Of a stretch of 64,000 bases of DNA, positions 42,124 to 51,302 are shown one piece after another. Positions within the stretch are counted from its first letter, which is position 1; each line of letters begins with the position of its first letter. The position numbers were made by a program, and so were the translations under genes. The stretch spans positions 62,001 through 126,000 of the forward strand of contig NZ_JAJTNP010000003.1 in the NCBI RefSeq assembly GCF_021311115.1, given 5' to 3'. Under the pieces are notes generated by a model that was not told the origin of the DNA, did no database searches, and saw nothing but the letters and a program-made list of their open reading frames with translations. The stretch comes from Chryseobacterium gwangjuense. Lineage in GTDB: Bacteria > Bacteroidota > Bacteroidia > Flavobacteriales > Weeksellaceae.

Positions 42124-43572
42124 ATGCTCTTTAATTCTATTGAATTTGTAATTTTCTTACCTGCGATTTTTATATTGTATTGGTACATAGTCAATAAAAA
42201 TCTTAAACTTCAAAATGGATTATTGCTGGTCGCGAGTTATTTTTTCTATGCTTGCTGGGACTGGCGCTTTCTGTTTTTATTGATGTTTTCTACTTTACTT
42301 GATTACGTTACAGGACTAAAAATGCAAAGTGCAAGAAATTTAAAATTCAAGCGCATTTGGTTTTGGTTGAGTGTTGTGATCAACCTGGGATTTCTTGGAG
42401 TATTCAAATATTATAATTTTTTTGCGGCTTCTTTTGTTAGTTTATTTAGTCGTATAGGATGGGAATTCAATCCGGTAATGATTAATGTAATTTTACCTGT
42501 GGGAATTTCTTTTTATACATTTCATGGACTTTCTTATGTGATTGATTTATATAACAATAAAATTAAAGCAGAAAAGAGTTTTGTAGATTACGCCTTATTT
42601 GTAAGTTTTTTTCCTCTTTTGGTTGCAGGACCTATAGAAAGAGCAACCCATCTTCTTCCGCAAATCAAGAAAAAGAGAGTTTTCAATTATGATCAAGCGG
42701 CAGATGGTTTGAGGCAAATATTGTGGGGATTATTCAAAAAAGTGGTCATTGCAGATAATTGTGCAGAATTTGCAAATCAAATTTTTAATCTTTCCGGAGA
42801 TATGAACGGGAGCGCACTTGTTTTGGGGGCTGTCTTTTTTGCTTTTCAGATTTATGGTGATTTTTCAGGATATTCGGATATCGCTTTAGGAACAGCGAGA
42901 CTTTTTGGAATTGATTTACTACGTAATTTTGCTTTCCCATATTTTTCCAGAGATTTTGCAGAGTTCTGGAGACGGTGGCATATTTCGCTTTCATCTTGGT
43001 TCAAAGATTATTTATATATACCGCTGGGAGGAAGTAAAGGAGGAAAATGGATGCGGGTGAGGAATACATTCATCATTTTTATCGTCAGTGGTTTTTGGCA
43101 TGGTGCCAATTGGACATTTGTAGTATGGGGATTATTAAATGCACTATTTATAATGCCGTCAATCCTCATGAAAACCAACCGAAAAAATTTAGAAATTGTC
43201 TCAAAAGGTAAACAATGGCCAACTTTACGGGAGTTTTCACAAATATTGATCACTTTTGGTTTGACTGTTTTTGCATGGATATTTTTTAGAGCTGAAAATA
43301 TAACGCATGCTTACCATTACATATCCGGAATTTTTTCGGCGTCGCTTTTAGAAATACCTGAATTTGCAGAAAAGAAAAAGGCACTTATAACCATAATTCT
43401 TATCATCATCTTCATTTGCATAGAGTGGAAAGGACGAGAAAATCAATATGCAATTGAAAAATTGGGGTTAGAATGGAAGAAACCTCTTCGATATGCCATG
43501 TATTATGCAATTATTATTTCTCTTTTTTGGTTTGGAGGGAACGTACAGCAATTTATTTACTTTCAATTTTAA
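42124..43572 (+). CDS. MBOAT O-acyltransferase, AlgI/PatA-like
   Basis: A 482-residue polytopic membrane enzyme of the MBOAT family. The catalytic His is in SGFWHGANWTFVVWG (about residue 325). Other signatures are YFFYACWDWRF near residue 40, ILPVGISFYTFHGLSYVID and GDFSGYSDIALGTARLFG. Such proteins move acetyl groups across the inner membrane for O-acetylation of glycans. Its partner is the AlgJ-like gene that starts 3 nt downstream. Confidence 0.93.
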   Translation: MLFNSIEFVIFLPAIFILYWYIVNKNLKLQNGLLLVASYFFYACWDWRFLFLLMFSTLLDYVTGLKMQSARNLKFKRIWFWLSVVINLGFLGVFKYYNFFAASFVSLFSRIGWEFNPVMINVILPVGISFYTFHGLSYVIDLYNNKIKAEKSFVDYALFVSFFPLLVAGPIERATHLLPQIKKKRVFNYDQAADGLRQILWGLFKKVVIADNCAEFANQIFNLSGDMNGSALVLGAVFFAFQIYGDFSGYSDIALGTARLFGIDLLRNFAFPYFSRDFAEFWRRWHISLSSWFKDYLYIPLGGSKGGKWMRVRNTFIIFIVSGFWHGANWTFVVWGLLNALFIMPSILMKTNRKNLEIVSKGKQWPTLREFSQILITFGLTVFAWIFFRAENITHAYHYISGIFSASLLEIPEFAEKKKALITIILIIIFICIEWKGRENQYAIEKLGLEWKKPLRYAMYYAIIISLFWFGGNVQQFIYFQF

Positions 43573-43575
43573 TCC

Positions 43576-44610
43576 ATGATTAGAAAACTTATAATCAAGA
43601 CAGCTTACTTTACCATTCCCATAATACTATTGTATGGCATTGCAATGTTTTTGAGAGTCAGAACTGAAAGTCCTGATGTTTTAAGAATGGGGATGTTTCC
43701 TAATATTTATATGCATTACAGGGATCAGTTTAATTTATCTGAGAAAGAGAAATTTGAAAGAGTATCGCACACAAAGAAAAATAATTTTGAGTTTTTAACA
43801 ATCGGTGATTCTTTTTCGGATCAGAAAGGATATGGATACAATCATTTTCTAGCAGAAAAGTATAGTACTTTACACGTTGATCATTACATTGCCAATAATC
43901 AGATTCAAACCTTAATAAATCTTGTAAACGGTGACTTCTTCGATCATTATAAGGTCAAATATGTTATTTTGCAGCATGTAGAGCGTAATTTTATTACTAA
44001 TATTAAAGAAATAGATTTCAATGCGAAAATATCTAAAAGTCAAATAGATTCTATAATTGTAAACCATCATGAAACAGTAATTGATCAAAAGGATTCTGAA
44101 TTTTTTTCCAGACCAACACTTGAGTTCCCGTTGTATGACCTGCCCAAGTTTTTTATATGCAATAATTATCTTTCGAATGATTTGATTTATAACTACAAGC
44201 TAAACTCAAAAAAATTGTTCAGCAATCATTCGGATAAATTACTTTTCTATAAAGTCGATCTTATATCAACCAGCCAGAATAACAACCCGCAAAATGTAAT
44301 TCGGCTCAATAACATCCTCAACAAGATTTCAAAAAAACTTGAACAAAAGAATATCAAACTTATTATATTGCCGTCTCCGGACAAATACGATTTTTATTAT
44401 GACTACATTATAGATAAGTCCAATTTGAAAAAACCATTATTTTTTGAGTATTTTCAGGCACTCAAAAAAGATTATTTATATATTAATTCCAAAGAGCTCT
44501 TAAAGTCACATATCAATAAAGAGTCTAATATTTATTTTTATGATGATACGCATTGGTCACCTGTAGCCTCAAAAATTATTGCAAATGAGATAAGTAAATT
44601 TGTTCAATAA
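43576..44610 (+). CDS. AlgJ/AlgX-like O-acetylation protein (SGNH-type)
   Basis: A 344-residue protein with an N-terminal membrane anchor (about residues 8-27). The SGNH-type catalytic pattern is visible: IGDSFSDQ with the nucleophile Ser near residue 79, and DDTHWSPVASKI with Asp/His near the C-terminus. It is predicted to act in the periplasm, passing acetyl groups delivered by the adjacent MBOAT to a polysaccharide acceptor, which is unknown here. Confidence 0.85.
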   Translation: MIRKLIIKTAYFTIPIILLYGIAMFLRVRTESPDVLRMGMFPNIYMHYRDQFNLSEKEKFERVSHTKKNNFEFLTIGDSFSDQKGYGYNHFLAEKYSTLHVDHYIANNQIQTLINLVNGDFFDHYKVKYVILQHVERNFITNIKEIDFNAKISKSQIDSIIVNHHETVIDQKDSEFFSRPTLEFPLYDLPKFFICNNYLSNDLIYNYKLNSKKLFSNHSDKLLFYKVDLISTSQNNNPQNVIRLNNILNKISKKLEQKNIKLIILPSPDKYDFYYDYIIDKSNLKKPLFFEYFQALKKDYLYINSKELLKSHINKESNIYFYDDTHWSPVASKIIANEISKFVQ

Positions 44611-44635
44611 GCAATACAAAAACTGCATTTTTTCA

Positions 44636-46174
44636 ATGGGAAATTATTTTAAACTTTTCGATTTTTCACATAAAATCAATTATAAAAACGAAATTTTGGC
44701 GGGTTTTACGGTGGCAATGACCATGATTCCTGAATCTCTTTCGTTTGCAATTTTGGCCGGACTATCACCGTTAATTGGTTTGTATGCAGCTTTTATGATG
44801 GGTATAGTTACCGCAGTTTTAGGAGGTCGTCCAGGAATGGTTTCTGGCGGAGCTGGAGCTACGATTGTTGTCTTAATTGCATTAATCAAAACTCATGGAG
44901 TAGAATATCTCTTTGCAACAGTGGTTCTTGCTGGTATTTTTCAATTATTAGTCGGTGTTTTCAAACTTGGAAAGTTTGTGAGATTAATTCCGCAACCTGT
45001 TATGTATGGATTTTTAAATGGTTTAGCGGTCATTATTTTTATGGCTCAGGTGGAACAGTTTAAAGTTACAGATGCAAATGGAATTACAAGTTGGTTACAA
45101 GGTACATCCTTATATATAATGTCCGGATTGGTTGCTTTAACAATTGCCATTGTTTACTTTTTTCCTAAAATTACAAAAGCTGTTCCCGCTTCTTTGATTG
45201 CTATTTTGATTGTTTTTGCAGTGGTTTTAGGTTTTAATATCAATACAAAAACGGTTGCAGATATCGCTCATATCAGCGGAAGTTTGCCAAGCTTTCATAT
45301 TCCGAGTATCCCTTTTTCATTAGAAACTTTACAGATTATTTTTCCATATGCCTTAATTATGGCCGGAGTTGGCCTTATTGAATCATTATTAACATTATCA
45401 ATGGTCGATGAAATTACCAATTCAAAAGGAAGTGCCAACAAAGAATCTGTTGCACAGGGTTTAGCCAATATCACCAATGGGTTTTTCGGAGGAATGGGAG
45501 GTTGTGCAATGGTTGCTCAAACGTTGGTTAATTTAAATGCAGGTTCAAGAGCCAGACTTTCTGGAATAATAGCTTCAATTACCATTTTAATTATCATTTT
45601 GGTAGGAGCGCCATTTATTGAAAAAATTCCTATGGCTGCACTGGTTGGTGTCATGATGATGGTGGCGATCAGTACTTTTCAATGGGTGTCGGTTAGAATT
45701 GTCAATAAAATGCCGAAGTCTGATATTTTTGTCGGAATTACAGTAGCTTTAATTACCATTGTTCTTCACAATTTAGCATTGGCTGTATTAATAGGAGTTA
45801 TTATTTCAGCATTGGTTTTTGCTTGGGATAATGCGAAAAGAATTCGGGCAAGGAAGCATATTGACGAAAACGGAATTAAGCATTACGAAATTTATGGCCC
45901 ATTATTTTTCGGTTCAGTAACAGCTTTTACAGAAAAGTTTGATCCGATGAATGATCCCGAAGAAGTGGCTGTAGATTTTAAAGACAGTCGAATTGTTGAT
46001 ATGAGCGCAATTGATGCTTTAGATAAATTGTCAAAAAAATACAGCCAATTAAACAAAAAGCTTTATTTAAAACATTTAAGTGAAGACTGTATCAAAATGT
46101 TGAAAAATGCAGAAGCTGTAATCGAAGTAAATATTCAGGAAGATCCGACGTATAAAGTAATGCCGGAGAAGTGA
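44636..46174 (+). CDS. SulP-family anion transporter
   Basis: 512 residues from the preferred start ATG at 44636 (MGNYFKLFDF). A frame from 44600 overlaps the previous gene and adds 12 unlikely residues. It is a SulP/SLC26-type transporter with about 12 membrane segments (EILAGFTVAMTMIPESLSFA; PLIGLYAAFMMGIVTAVLGG) and a C-terminal STAS domain (about residues 415-505, DFKDSRIVDMSAIDALDKL). Substrates in the family include sulfate, bicarbonate and dicarboxylates. The specific one is not evident. Confidence 0.92.
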   Translation: MGNYFKLFDFSHKINYKNEILAGFTVAMTMIPESLSFAILAGLSPLIGLYAAFMMGIVTAVLGGRPGMVSGGAGATIVVLIALIKTHGVEYLFATVVLAGIFQLLVGVFKLGKFVRLIPQPVMYGFLNGLAVIIFMAQVEQFKVTDANGITSWLQGTSLYIMSGLVALTIAIVYFFPKITKAVPASLIAILIVFAVVLGFNINTKTVADIAHISGSLPSFHIPSIPFSLETLQIIFPYALIMAGVGLIESLLTLSMVDEITNSKGSANKESVAQGLANITNGFFGGMGGCAMVAQTLVNLNAGSRARLSGIIASITILIIILVGAPFIEKIPMAALVGVMMMVAISTFQWVSVRIVNKMPKSDIFVGITVALITIVLHNLALAVLIGVIISALVFAWDNAKRIRARKHIDENGIKHYEIYGPLFFGSVTAFTEKFDPMNDPEEVAVDFKDSRIVDMSAIDALDKLSKKYSQLNKKLYLKHLSEDCIKMLKNAEAVIEVNIQEDPTYKVMPEK

Positions 46175-46237
46175 TTTTTTTGATTTTTTTCGAATAAGAG
46201 TCATAGAATATAAATAGGCAGTCTTAGATTTAAATGG

Positions 46238-46245
46238 TATCTTTG
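46238..46245 (+). promoter_or_regulatory. -7 promoter element of the TerC gene
   Basis: TATCTTTG fully matches TAnnTTTG, 38 nt before the GTG start at 46284. No clear -33 TTG. Confidence 0.55.
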
Positions 46246-46283
46246 ACAGGTAAGCTATCTATAATATTATAATATAAAACTTA

Positions 46284-47318
46284 GTGAGACAAAGTGTATT
46301 AGATCTTCATCCAAGCTTGGTGTGGGGATTTGCCATAACAGTAGTGGTTATGTTGCTTTTAGATTTAGGGATTTTTAATAAGAAAAGCCATGAAGTTTCT
46401 TCCAAAGAAGCCACCATTTGGTCTGTTGTATGGATTTCTTTATCAATGATTTTTTCAGGAATTGTATATTGGGCATTTAATGAAGCTGAAGGGCACAAAT
46501 TGGCTCTGGAAAAATTTACACAATATCAAGCAGCTTACTGGATTGAAAAAGCACTTTCTGTAGATAATTTATTTGTATTTATTCTGGTCTTTGGATTCTT
46601 TAAAGTTCCTAAACATCTCCATCATAAAGTTTTGTTTTGGGGAATTATCGGAGCTCTGATATTTAGAGCCATATTTATTTTTGCAGGGATTGGGATTATT
46701 AATTTAACCTATCTTCCTGAAATGGAGGTTTTTGGAGATCCTGTGAAAATTAATATCGTGATGACCTTATTCGGATTATTCTTAGTGTATGCAGGAATAA
46801 AATCTTGGGGAGGGCATGACGGTCAAGATGATGAAGATTATAGTGATTCTGCAGGAGCAAAAATTGTAAAAAGTTTTTGGAAAGTTTCTTCTACATACGA
46901 TGGAGATAAATTCTTTACCATTCAGAACGGAATAAAAATGGCAACGCCACTTTTGGTAGTTGTGGCCGTCATTGAATTTACAGATGTTTTGTTTGCAGTA
47001 GATTCTATACCCGCTATTTTTGCGATATCAGATGACCCTTTTATACTGTATACATCAAATATTTTTGCCATTCTAGGGCTTAGATCTTTGTACTTTTTAT
47101 TAGCTAATTTTATTTATATGTTTAGCAAGCTGTCGTATGGTTTGGCTATCATTTTAGCTTTCATTGGAGTAAAAATGCTAATTGCACCTTGGATACATAT
47201 TCCTTCTCCGATCTCTTTAGGAATTGTAGGTGGAGTTTTATTAATATCTGTGATTATCTCGATGATATTTCCGGACAATAAGATGAAAAAACAATTGGAA
47301 GAAAACGAAAATATCTAG
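46284..47318 (+). CDS. TerC/Alx-family membrane protein
   Basis: 344 residues from a GTG start. No in-frame ATG sits nearby, and the family N-terminus (LDLHPSLVWGFAITVVVMLLLDLGIF) starts here. Signatures are WIEKALSVDNLFVFILVFGFF and VVAVIEFTDVLFAVDSIPAIFAIS, with the conserved acidic residues in membrane helices. TerC/Alx proteins export manganese or support metal loading of exported proteins. The role here is inferred. A bidirectional terminator follows. Confidence 0.92.
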   Translation: MRQSVLDLHPSLVWGFAITVVVMLLLDLGIFNKKSHEVSSKEATIWSVVWISLSMIFSGIVYWAFNEAEGHKLALEKFTQYQAAYWIEKALSVDNLFVFILVFGFFKVPKHLHHKVLFWGIIGALIFRAIFIFAGIGIINLTYLPEMEVFGDPVKINIVMTLFGLFLVYAGIKSWGGHDGQDDEDYSDSAGAKIVKSFWKVSSTYDGDKFFTIQNGIKMATPLLVVVAVIEFTDVLFAVDSIPAIFAISDDPFILYTSNIFAILGLRSLYFLLANFIYMFSKLSYGLAIILAFIGVKMLIAPWIHIPSPISLGIVGGVLLISVIISMIFPDNKMKKQLEENENI

Positions 47319-47345
47319 GCTTTACATTAGTAAAGCCTTTTTTTA
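47317..47345. terminator. Bidirectional terminator between TerC and the catalase-fold gene
   Basis: The 9-bp stem AGGCTTTAC/GTAAAGCCT (47317-47325 with 47330-47338) overlaps the TerC stop and is followed by a long T-run. Confidence 0.85.
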
Positions 47346-48344
47346 TTTATATTTTAAAAGCTTGTTAATCTTCTTTCTCGTTTGCAGCGAAACTTTATAC
47401 GCTTCATCCCTTAGCTTTTGTATTTTTCCTACAGGTTGAAAGATTTCAGCACTTTCGAAAGGATTGAAAGACAATAATTCATTTTCGCAGGTATTGGGAT
47501 TTTGCAGCGAATTTTTTTCAAATCTGATTTCTCCTAATTGTATAAATGGGGAGTTTTTCCATTCAACATTTAATCTATTGATGGGCTGATCTTTCAGGTC
47601 GTAACACAACTGAATAAAGACGTCTGCCTGATAATTATTGCTTTCAAAATAAGTTTTGACAGATTTTTTAACACCTTTTCTGTTCCCAAATTTTTTTTGA
47701 ATATTCTTTGGACTGATTTTTATTTTAACCATTTTATCATCTAATCTGTACGCTCCTACAGAATAATAATCAAAAGATAGGATGAAGTCGTTTCTTTTCA
47801 GAAAAAGATTAATACTATGTTTTAAAAAAGAGAATGTCATTAAAGAAGGTAAAATCTTCCATATGTTTTTTGTAAAAGATAGCCAGTTGCTCCATTTTTT
47901 AATATAAAGCTTATTGATGGCTGTAAATGTTTTTAAAAATAAAGAAACTGAGTTGATTGGAAATAGAGGGAAATTGGCCAAAGGATAATTTGAAATGGTA
48001 CGTCCCAAATCATCTTTTATTTTAATGGCAAAACCATAGGCAGGAATATCCTTCTTGTTCTTTTTAATTTTCAGATTGGCATTAGAAAGTCTTGCGGTGA
48101 TTTCATACCTTTCCTTATCAAATAGATATTTCAAATCTTCCGTGAGTTCAGGATTTATGATGAAATGCCCTGAAAGAACAGCATAAGTCTTTGCATGAGC
48201 ATTTCTGGCGGCATAGTTGATATCACTTACAGAAGGAGATTGTTCTACAAAATCGGCGATACTTTTTTTGGTCTCTTCCAGCAGTTGCTTTTCCTCATAC
48301 GAAAGCTTATCGAAGTTCTTATTATATTGTAATGAATCTGGCAT
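47343..48344 (-). CDS. Catalase-fold protein
   Basis: A 333-residue protein with remote but clear catalase-like features. The distal His motif RNAHAKTYAVLSGHF lies near residue 47. Then come YGFAIKIKDDLGRT and YPLANFPLFPINSVSLFLKTF, and in the C-terminal half VEWKNSPFIQLGEIRF and FNPFESAEIFQPVGKIQKL. The usual R-x-FSY heme-Tyr helix of catalases is not evident. It is soluble with no signal peptide. It could be a heme-dependent peroxidase-like or an inactive relative. A single gene. Confidence 0.7.
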   Translation of the reverse strand: MPDSLQYNKNFDKLSYEEKQLLEETKKSIADFVEQSPSVSDINYAARNAHAKTYAVLSGHFIINPELTEDLKYLFDKERYEITARLSNANLKIKKNKKDIPAYGFAIKIKDDLGRTISNYPLANFPLFPINSVSLFLKTFTAINKLYIKKWSNWLSFTKNIWKILPSLMTFSFLKHSINLFLKRNDFILSFDYYSVGAYRLDDKMVKIKISPKNIQKKFGNRKGVKKSVKTYFESNNYQADVFIQLCYDLKDQPINRLNVEWKNSPFIQLGEIRFEKNSLQNPNTCENELLSFNPFESAEIFQPVGKIQKLRDEAYKVSLQTRKKINKLLKYK

Positions 48345-48531
48345 TTAGTTTTTAAATCCAATTATAACGCCAAGTTTCGGAATTGACGTTAACGGAGTAT
48401 TAAAGATATTTGAACTTTAAGGTAAGATGAAGGAAATTGATTGTAATGCTTTGATAATAAATTTATTAATTGATTTATTACATCTGAAAAACTTCCTTTC
48501 TTCTAACTTCTTTCTTCCCGTCTTAAAATCT

Positions 48532-48539
48532 TATCTTTG
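48532..48539 (+). promoter_or_regulatory. -7 promoter element of the FKBP gene
   Basis: TATCTTTG, a full consensus match, 15 nt before the ATG at 48555. Confidence 0.6.
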
Positions 48540-48554
48540 TAAAAATATTTAATT

Positions 48555-48989
48555 ATGGGAGTAGCAGATTTGTTATTTAAGCGTAAAAAAGAATTGGCAG
48601 AGAAAAACCTGAAAGACGGTAAAGAATACATGGAAGAGTATGGAAAGAGAGAAAGTGTAGTTACTTTGCCAAGCGGATTACAATACGAAATCATTACAGA
48701 AGGTGATGGAGCAAAACCAGGTCCGAGATCTACAGTAAAATGCCACTATCATGGAACGACTATTACAGGAAAAGTTTTTGATAGCTCTGTAAAAAGAGGA
48801 ACTCCTGCATCTTTTCCATTAAACAGAGTGATTACGGGTTGGACAGAAGCTCTTCAGTTGATGCCTGTTGGTAGCAAATGGAGATTAATTCTTCCTCCGC
48901 ACTTAGCGTATGGAGATCAGGAAATCAGCAAAGAAATAGGTCCGAACAGTACACTTATTTTCGAAGTAGAATTATTGGGAATTAAATAA
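48555..48989 (+). CDS. FKBP-type peptidyl-prolyl isomerase
   Basis: A 144-residue protein. A short helical N-terminus (KKELAEKNLKDGKEYMEEYG) precedes an FKBP domain with YEIITEGDGAKPGPRSTVKC, VFDSSVKRGTPASFPLNRVI, GWTEALQLMPVGSKWRLILP and PHLAYGD. No signal peptide is present, so it is cytoplasmic. It speeds proline isomerisation in protein folding. A terminator follows. Confidence 0.93.
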   Translation: MGVADLLFKRKKELAEKNLKDGKEYMEEYGKRESVVTLPSGLQYEIITEGDGAKPGPRSTVKCHYHGTTITGKVFDSSVKRGTPASFPLNRVITGWTEALQLMPVGSKWRLILPPHLAYGDQEISKEIGPNSTLIFEVELLGIK

Positions 48990-49010
48990 TTCTCATTAAA
49001 AATAGTTTAA

Positions 49011-49040
49011 AATTCCACCTGAATTCGGGTGGATTTTTTT
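49011..49040 (+). terminator. Terminator after the FKBP gene
   Basis: TCCACC/GGTGGA (49014-49019 with 49028-49033), extended by A-T pairs and followed by TTTTTTT. Confidence 0.85.
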
Positions 49041-49095
49041 ATTTATAGTATATTAGTATAAGTTTGATTCACCCAACAGCATAAAATAGGACGAA

Positions 49096-50046
49096 ATGAG
49101 AAAGCTGCTTTACTTTTTGACAATTTTTAGTTTTTTAACATCTTGTGTTTCCAAGAAAAATCAGGTAATCAATCAGAATATCCTTACGTTGAAAGACAGC
49201 TATTGTAAAGCCCCTTTTAAATATAATTATACCAATAAAATTCCATCCTATAATTCAGATTCCATTATATTGGCAAATAAGGAATTAAAAGGGATATTCT
49301 CTGATCAAAGTATTTTAATATTGAATGCGTTGGATAATCTTGATGAGGTACATAAAATTATTAAACTTAAAAAAGACTCATCTTTGGATGCTCAGGTGAA
49401 AGTATTGCAGCTAAAAAGTGTCATTAACAGTAAAATTACCATCGCGCTCACTGAACTGGATGCTGTAGCCGCAGAATTTGATTGTGAAGGGGAGAGAGTA
49501 GCGCAAATTGGAAACTATGTAGACAATTTGAACGATTCCAGAAATAACAAAATGATTTTATATTCCATTATTGCCGGAGCTACGGCGTCTGTTGCCGGAG
49601 GAATTGTAAAAAGCGAAGGGTGGAGCAATGCGATTGATATCAGTGGAGGTGTTTTAGGAGCTGGTTTTGGTCTGGCAACATTAAATCCTAAAGGAAAAAA
49701 AGTAGAGTTCATTCATCAAAGAAACCTGCTGAGGGATATTTGGAAAGAAAAACTGGAATCTCCTAATTTTCCACCATTTATTTGGTATATGTATACAGAA
49801 AAGAAATTTTCAAATAAAGAACAGTTTTCCATTATCGGAAATATGAAAGAAAGGTGGCTGCATTATCAGTTCGATGATGATAAAAATGTGGCAGACCATT
49901 CTGTGATTTTTAGCAACGGAGGATATTACAGAGCAAATGATCTGCACAACAGAGCTGCAATGCTTAATCAGATGCAGTCGGCTACCAGAACGATTAATCA
50001 AAATATCAATTACTTGCTTTTAGACTTAGATAAATTAATATTATAA
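49096..50046 (+). CDS. Lipoprotein of unknown function
   Basis: A 316-residue protein. The signal peptide ends in a lipobox (FSFLTSC, Cys near residue 17), so it is predicted to be membrane-anchored. The middle contains a glycine-zipper-like hydrophobic stretch (SIIAGATASVAGGIV, then SGGVLGAGFGLATL, about 155-195), which could insert into or cross a membrane. The C-terminal part is soluble and helical. No family is recognised. It is followed by the Rrf2 gene but probably not in the same operon, since that gene has its own promoter. Confidence 0.75.
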   Translation: MRKLLYFLTIFSFLTSCVSKKNQVINQNILTLKDSYCKAPFKYNYTNKIPSYNSDSIILANKELKGIFSDQSILILNALDNLDEVHKIIKLKKDSSLDAQVKVLQLKSVINSKITIALTELDAVAAEFDCEGERVAQIGNYVDNLNDSRNNKMILYSIIAGATASVAGGIVKSEGWSNAIDISGGVLGAGFGLATLNPKGKKVEFIHQRNLLRDIWKEKLESPNFPPFIWYMYTEKKFSNKEQFSIIGNMKERWLHYQFDDDKNVADHSVIFSNGGYYRANDLHNRAAMLNQMQSATRTINQNINYLLLDLDKLIL

Positions 50047-50050
50047 TTTA

Positions 50051-50074
50051 ATTGTAATAAAATTTGTTACATTT
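50051..50074. promoter_or_regulatory. Operator 1 of the Rrf2-type regulator
   Basis: Contains the 19-nt inverted repeat TGTAATAAAATTTGTTACA (50053-50071). The 24-nt stretch is the exact reverse complement of the site at 50533-50556. It covers the -33 TTG of the regulator's promoter, so binding would block RNA polymerase. Confidence 0.8.
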
Positions 50075-50093
50075 AAAAAAATCTGTATCTTTG
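50064..50093 (+). promoter_or_regulatory. Promoter of the Rrf2 gene
   Basis: TTG at 50064-50066, a 19-nt spacer and TATCTTTG at 50086-50093: a full consensus promoter. The -33 part lies inside operator 1. Confidence 0.8.
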
Positions 50094-50106
50094 CATTATA
50101 ATTACA

Positions 50107-50517
50107 ATGAACAATACAAGATTTGCTACGGCAATACATATTATGACATTATTGGCAAAATCACCTCAGGATTGGTTAAGTTCTGAATGGATTGCCGGTA
50201 GTATCAATGTAAATCCTGTTGTAGTACGTAAAGAGATCAGTGTGTTGAGGGAAGGAGGGCTTATTGTAAGCAAACAAGGAAAGGAAGGCGGAAGTCGGCT
50301 TGCTAAAAGCGCAAAATCAATTACCATTTCCGAAATTTATTCAGTCGTGAAAAATACTGAAGTCTTAGGAAAGAAAAATCAGAATCCTAATCCGGCTTGT
50401 AGCGTCGGAAAGGAAATTAATAATCATTTGACTGATTTATTTATAGAAACAGATCAATTGGTTTTAAATTTTTTAGGAAATAAGTCACTTCAGCAATTTA
50501 GTGATCAGTTTGAATAA
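50107..50517 (+). CDS. Rrf2-family transcriptional regulator
   Basis: A 136-residue winged-helix protein. It has the Rrf2 N-terminal helix-turn-helix (FATAIHIMTLLAK, WLSSEWIAGSINVNPVVVRK, LREGGLIVSKQGKEGG). A single Cys in PNPACSVG replaces the three-Cys cluster motif of IscR/NsrR types, which fits the YwnA-like group that may sense by thiol oxidation. Two matching operators flank the gene, so it probably represses itself and the NmrA-like gene downstream. Confidence 0.9.
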   Translation: MNNTRFATAIHIMTLLAKSPQDWLSSEWIAGSINVNPVVVRKEISVLREGGLIVSKQGKEGGSRLAKSAKSITISEIYSVVKNTEVLGKKNQNPNPACSVGKEINNHLTDLFIETDQLVLNFLGNKSLQQFSDQFE

Positions 50518-50532
50518 AATTTTTTTAATCAT

Positions 50533-50556
50533 AAATGTAACAAATTTTATTACAAT
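50533..50556. promoter_or_regulatory. Operator 2, upstream of the NmrA-like gene
   Basis: Exact reverse complement of operator 1 over 24 nt, with the palindromic core at 50536-50554. It lies 18 nt before the start of the oxidoreductase gene. Confidence 0.8.
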
Positions 50557-50573
50557 TTAAATTTTAAAATCAT

Positions 50574-51224
50574 ATGAAAAAAGTAGCAGTAATCGGAGCA
50601 ACCGGATTTGTGGGAACACAAATAGTGAATGAATTAGCAAACAGAGGATACCAAGTAGAAGCAATTGTAAGAGACGCTTCTAAAGTTCAGCAAAACGAAA
50701 ATGTATCAGCAAAAAGCATTAATGTAAGTAACGTCGATGAACTGGCAGATGCTTTAAAAGGAAATGATGCTGTAATCAGTGCTTTCAATGCAGGGTGGAC
50801 GAATCCTAATCTGTATGATGATTTCTTAAGTGGTTCAGTAAATATTGAAAATGCAGTTGAAAAATCAGGGGTGAAAAGATTCATTACAGTGGGAGGAGCC
50901 GGAAGTTTATTTATTGATGGAAATCAGTTGGTGGACGGACCTGATTTTCCTGAAGATTATAAAGCGGGTGCAACAGCAGCAAGAGATTATTTAAACAAAA
51001 TTAAAGAAAATAAAACCTTAGATTGGACCTTCTTTAGCCCGGCTATCGAAATGCATCAGGGAACTGCAGGAGTAAGAACTGGAAAATACAGAACGGCTTT
51101 GGAAAATCCGGTTTTTGATGAAAATGGAAGAAGTATTCTTTCTGTAGAAGATGTAGCGGTCGTTTTAGTTGATGAATTGGAGCAGAACAATCATATTCAT
51201 GAGCGTTTTACTGCAGCTTATTAA
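50574..51224 (+). CDS. NAD(P)-binding NmrA-like oxidoreductase
   Basis: A 216-residue Rossmann protein. The dinucleotide loop KVAVIGATGFVGTQIV is at the N-terminus, and the core VKRFITVGGAGSLFIDG and DWTFFSPAIEMHQG follows. There is no Tyr-x3-Lys catalytic pair of classical SDRs. It resembles the atypical SDR/YwnB group often paired with Rrf2 regulators. It probably responds to oxidative or electrophile stress under the adjacent regulator (inferred). Confidence 0.9.
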   Translation: MKKVAVIGATGFVGTQIVNELANRGYQVEAIVRDASKVQQNENVSAKSINVSNVDELADALKGNDAVISAFNAGWTNPNLYDDFLSGSVNIENAVEKSGVKRFITVGGAGSLFIDGNQLVDGPDFPEDYKAGATAARDYLNKIKENKTLDWTFFSPAIEMHQGTAGVRTGKYRTALENPVFDENGRSILSVEDVAVVLVDELEQNNHIHERFTAAY

Positions 51225-51245
51225 TGGCTTCTTAGAATAGTATTT

Positions 51246-51284
51246 AAAGTTTCGGGCGGCACCTTTGGTGCCGCCCGAAACTTT
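51246..51284. terminator. 18-bp bidirectional terminator
   Basis: A perfect 18-bp stem (51246-51263 with 51267-51284) around TTT, GC-rich in the centre. It lies between the convergent NmrA-like and M23 genes. Confidence 0.9.
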
Positions 51285-51302
51285 TAACCATTAAAAATGA
51301 TC

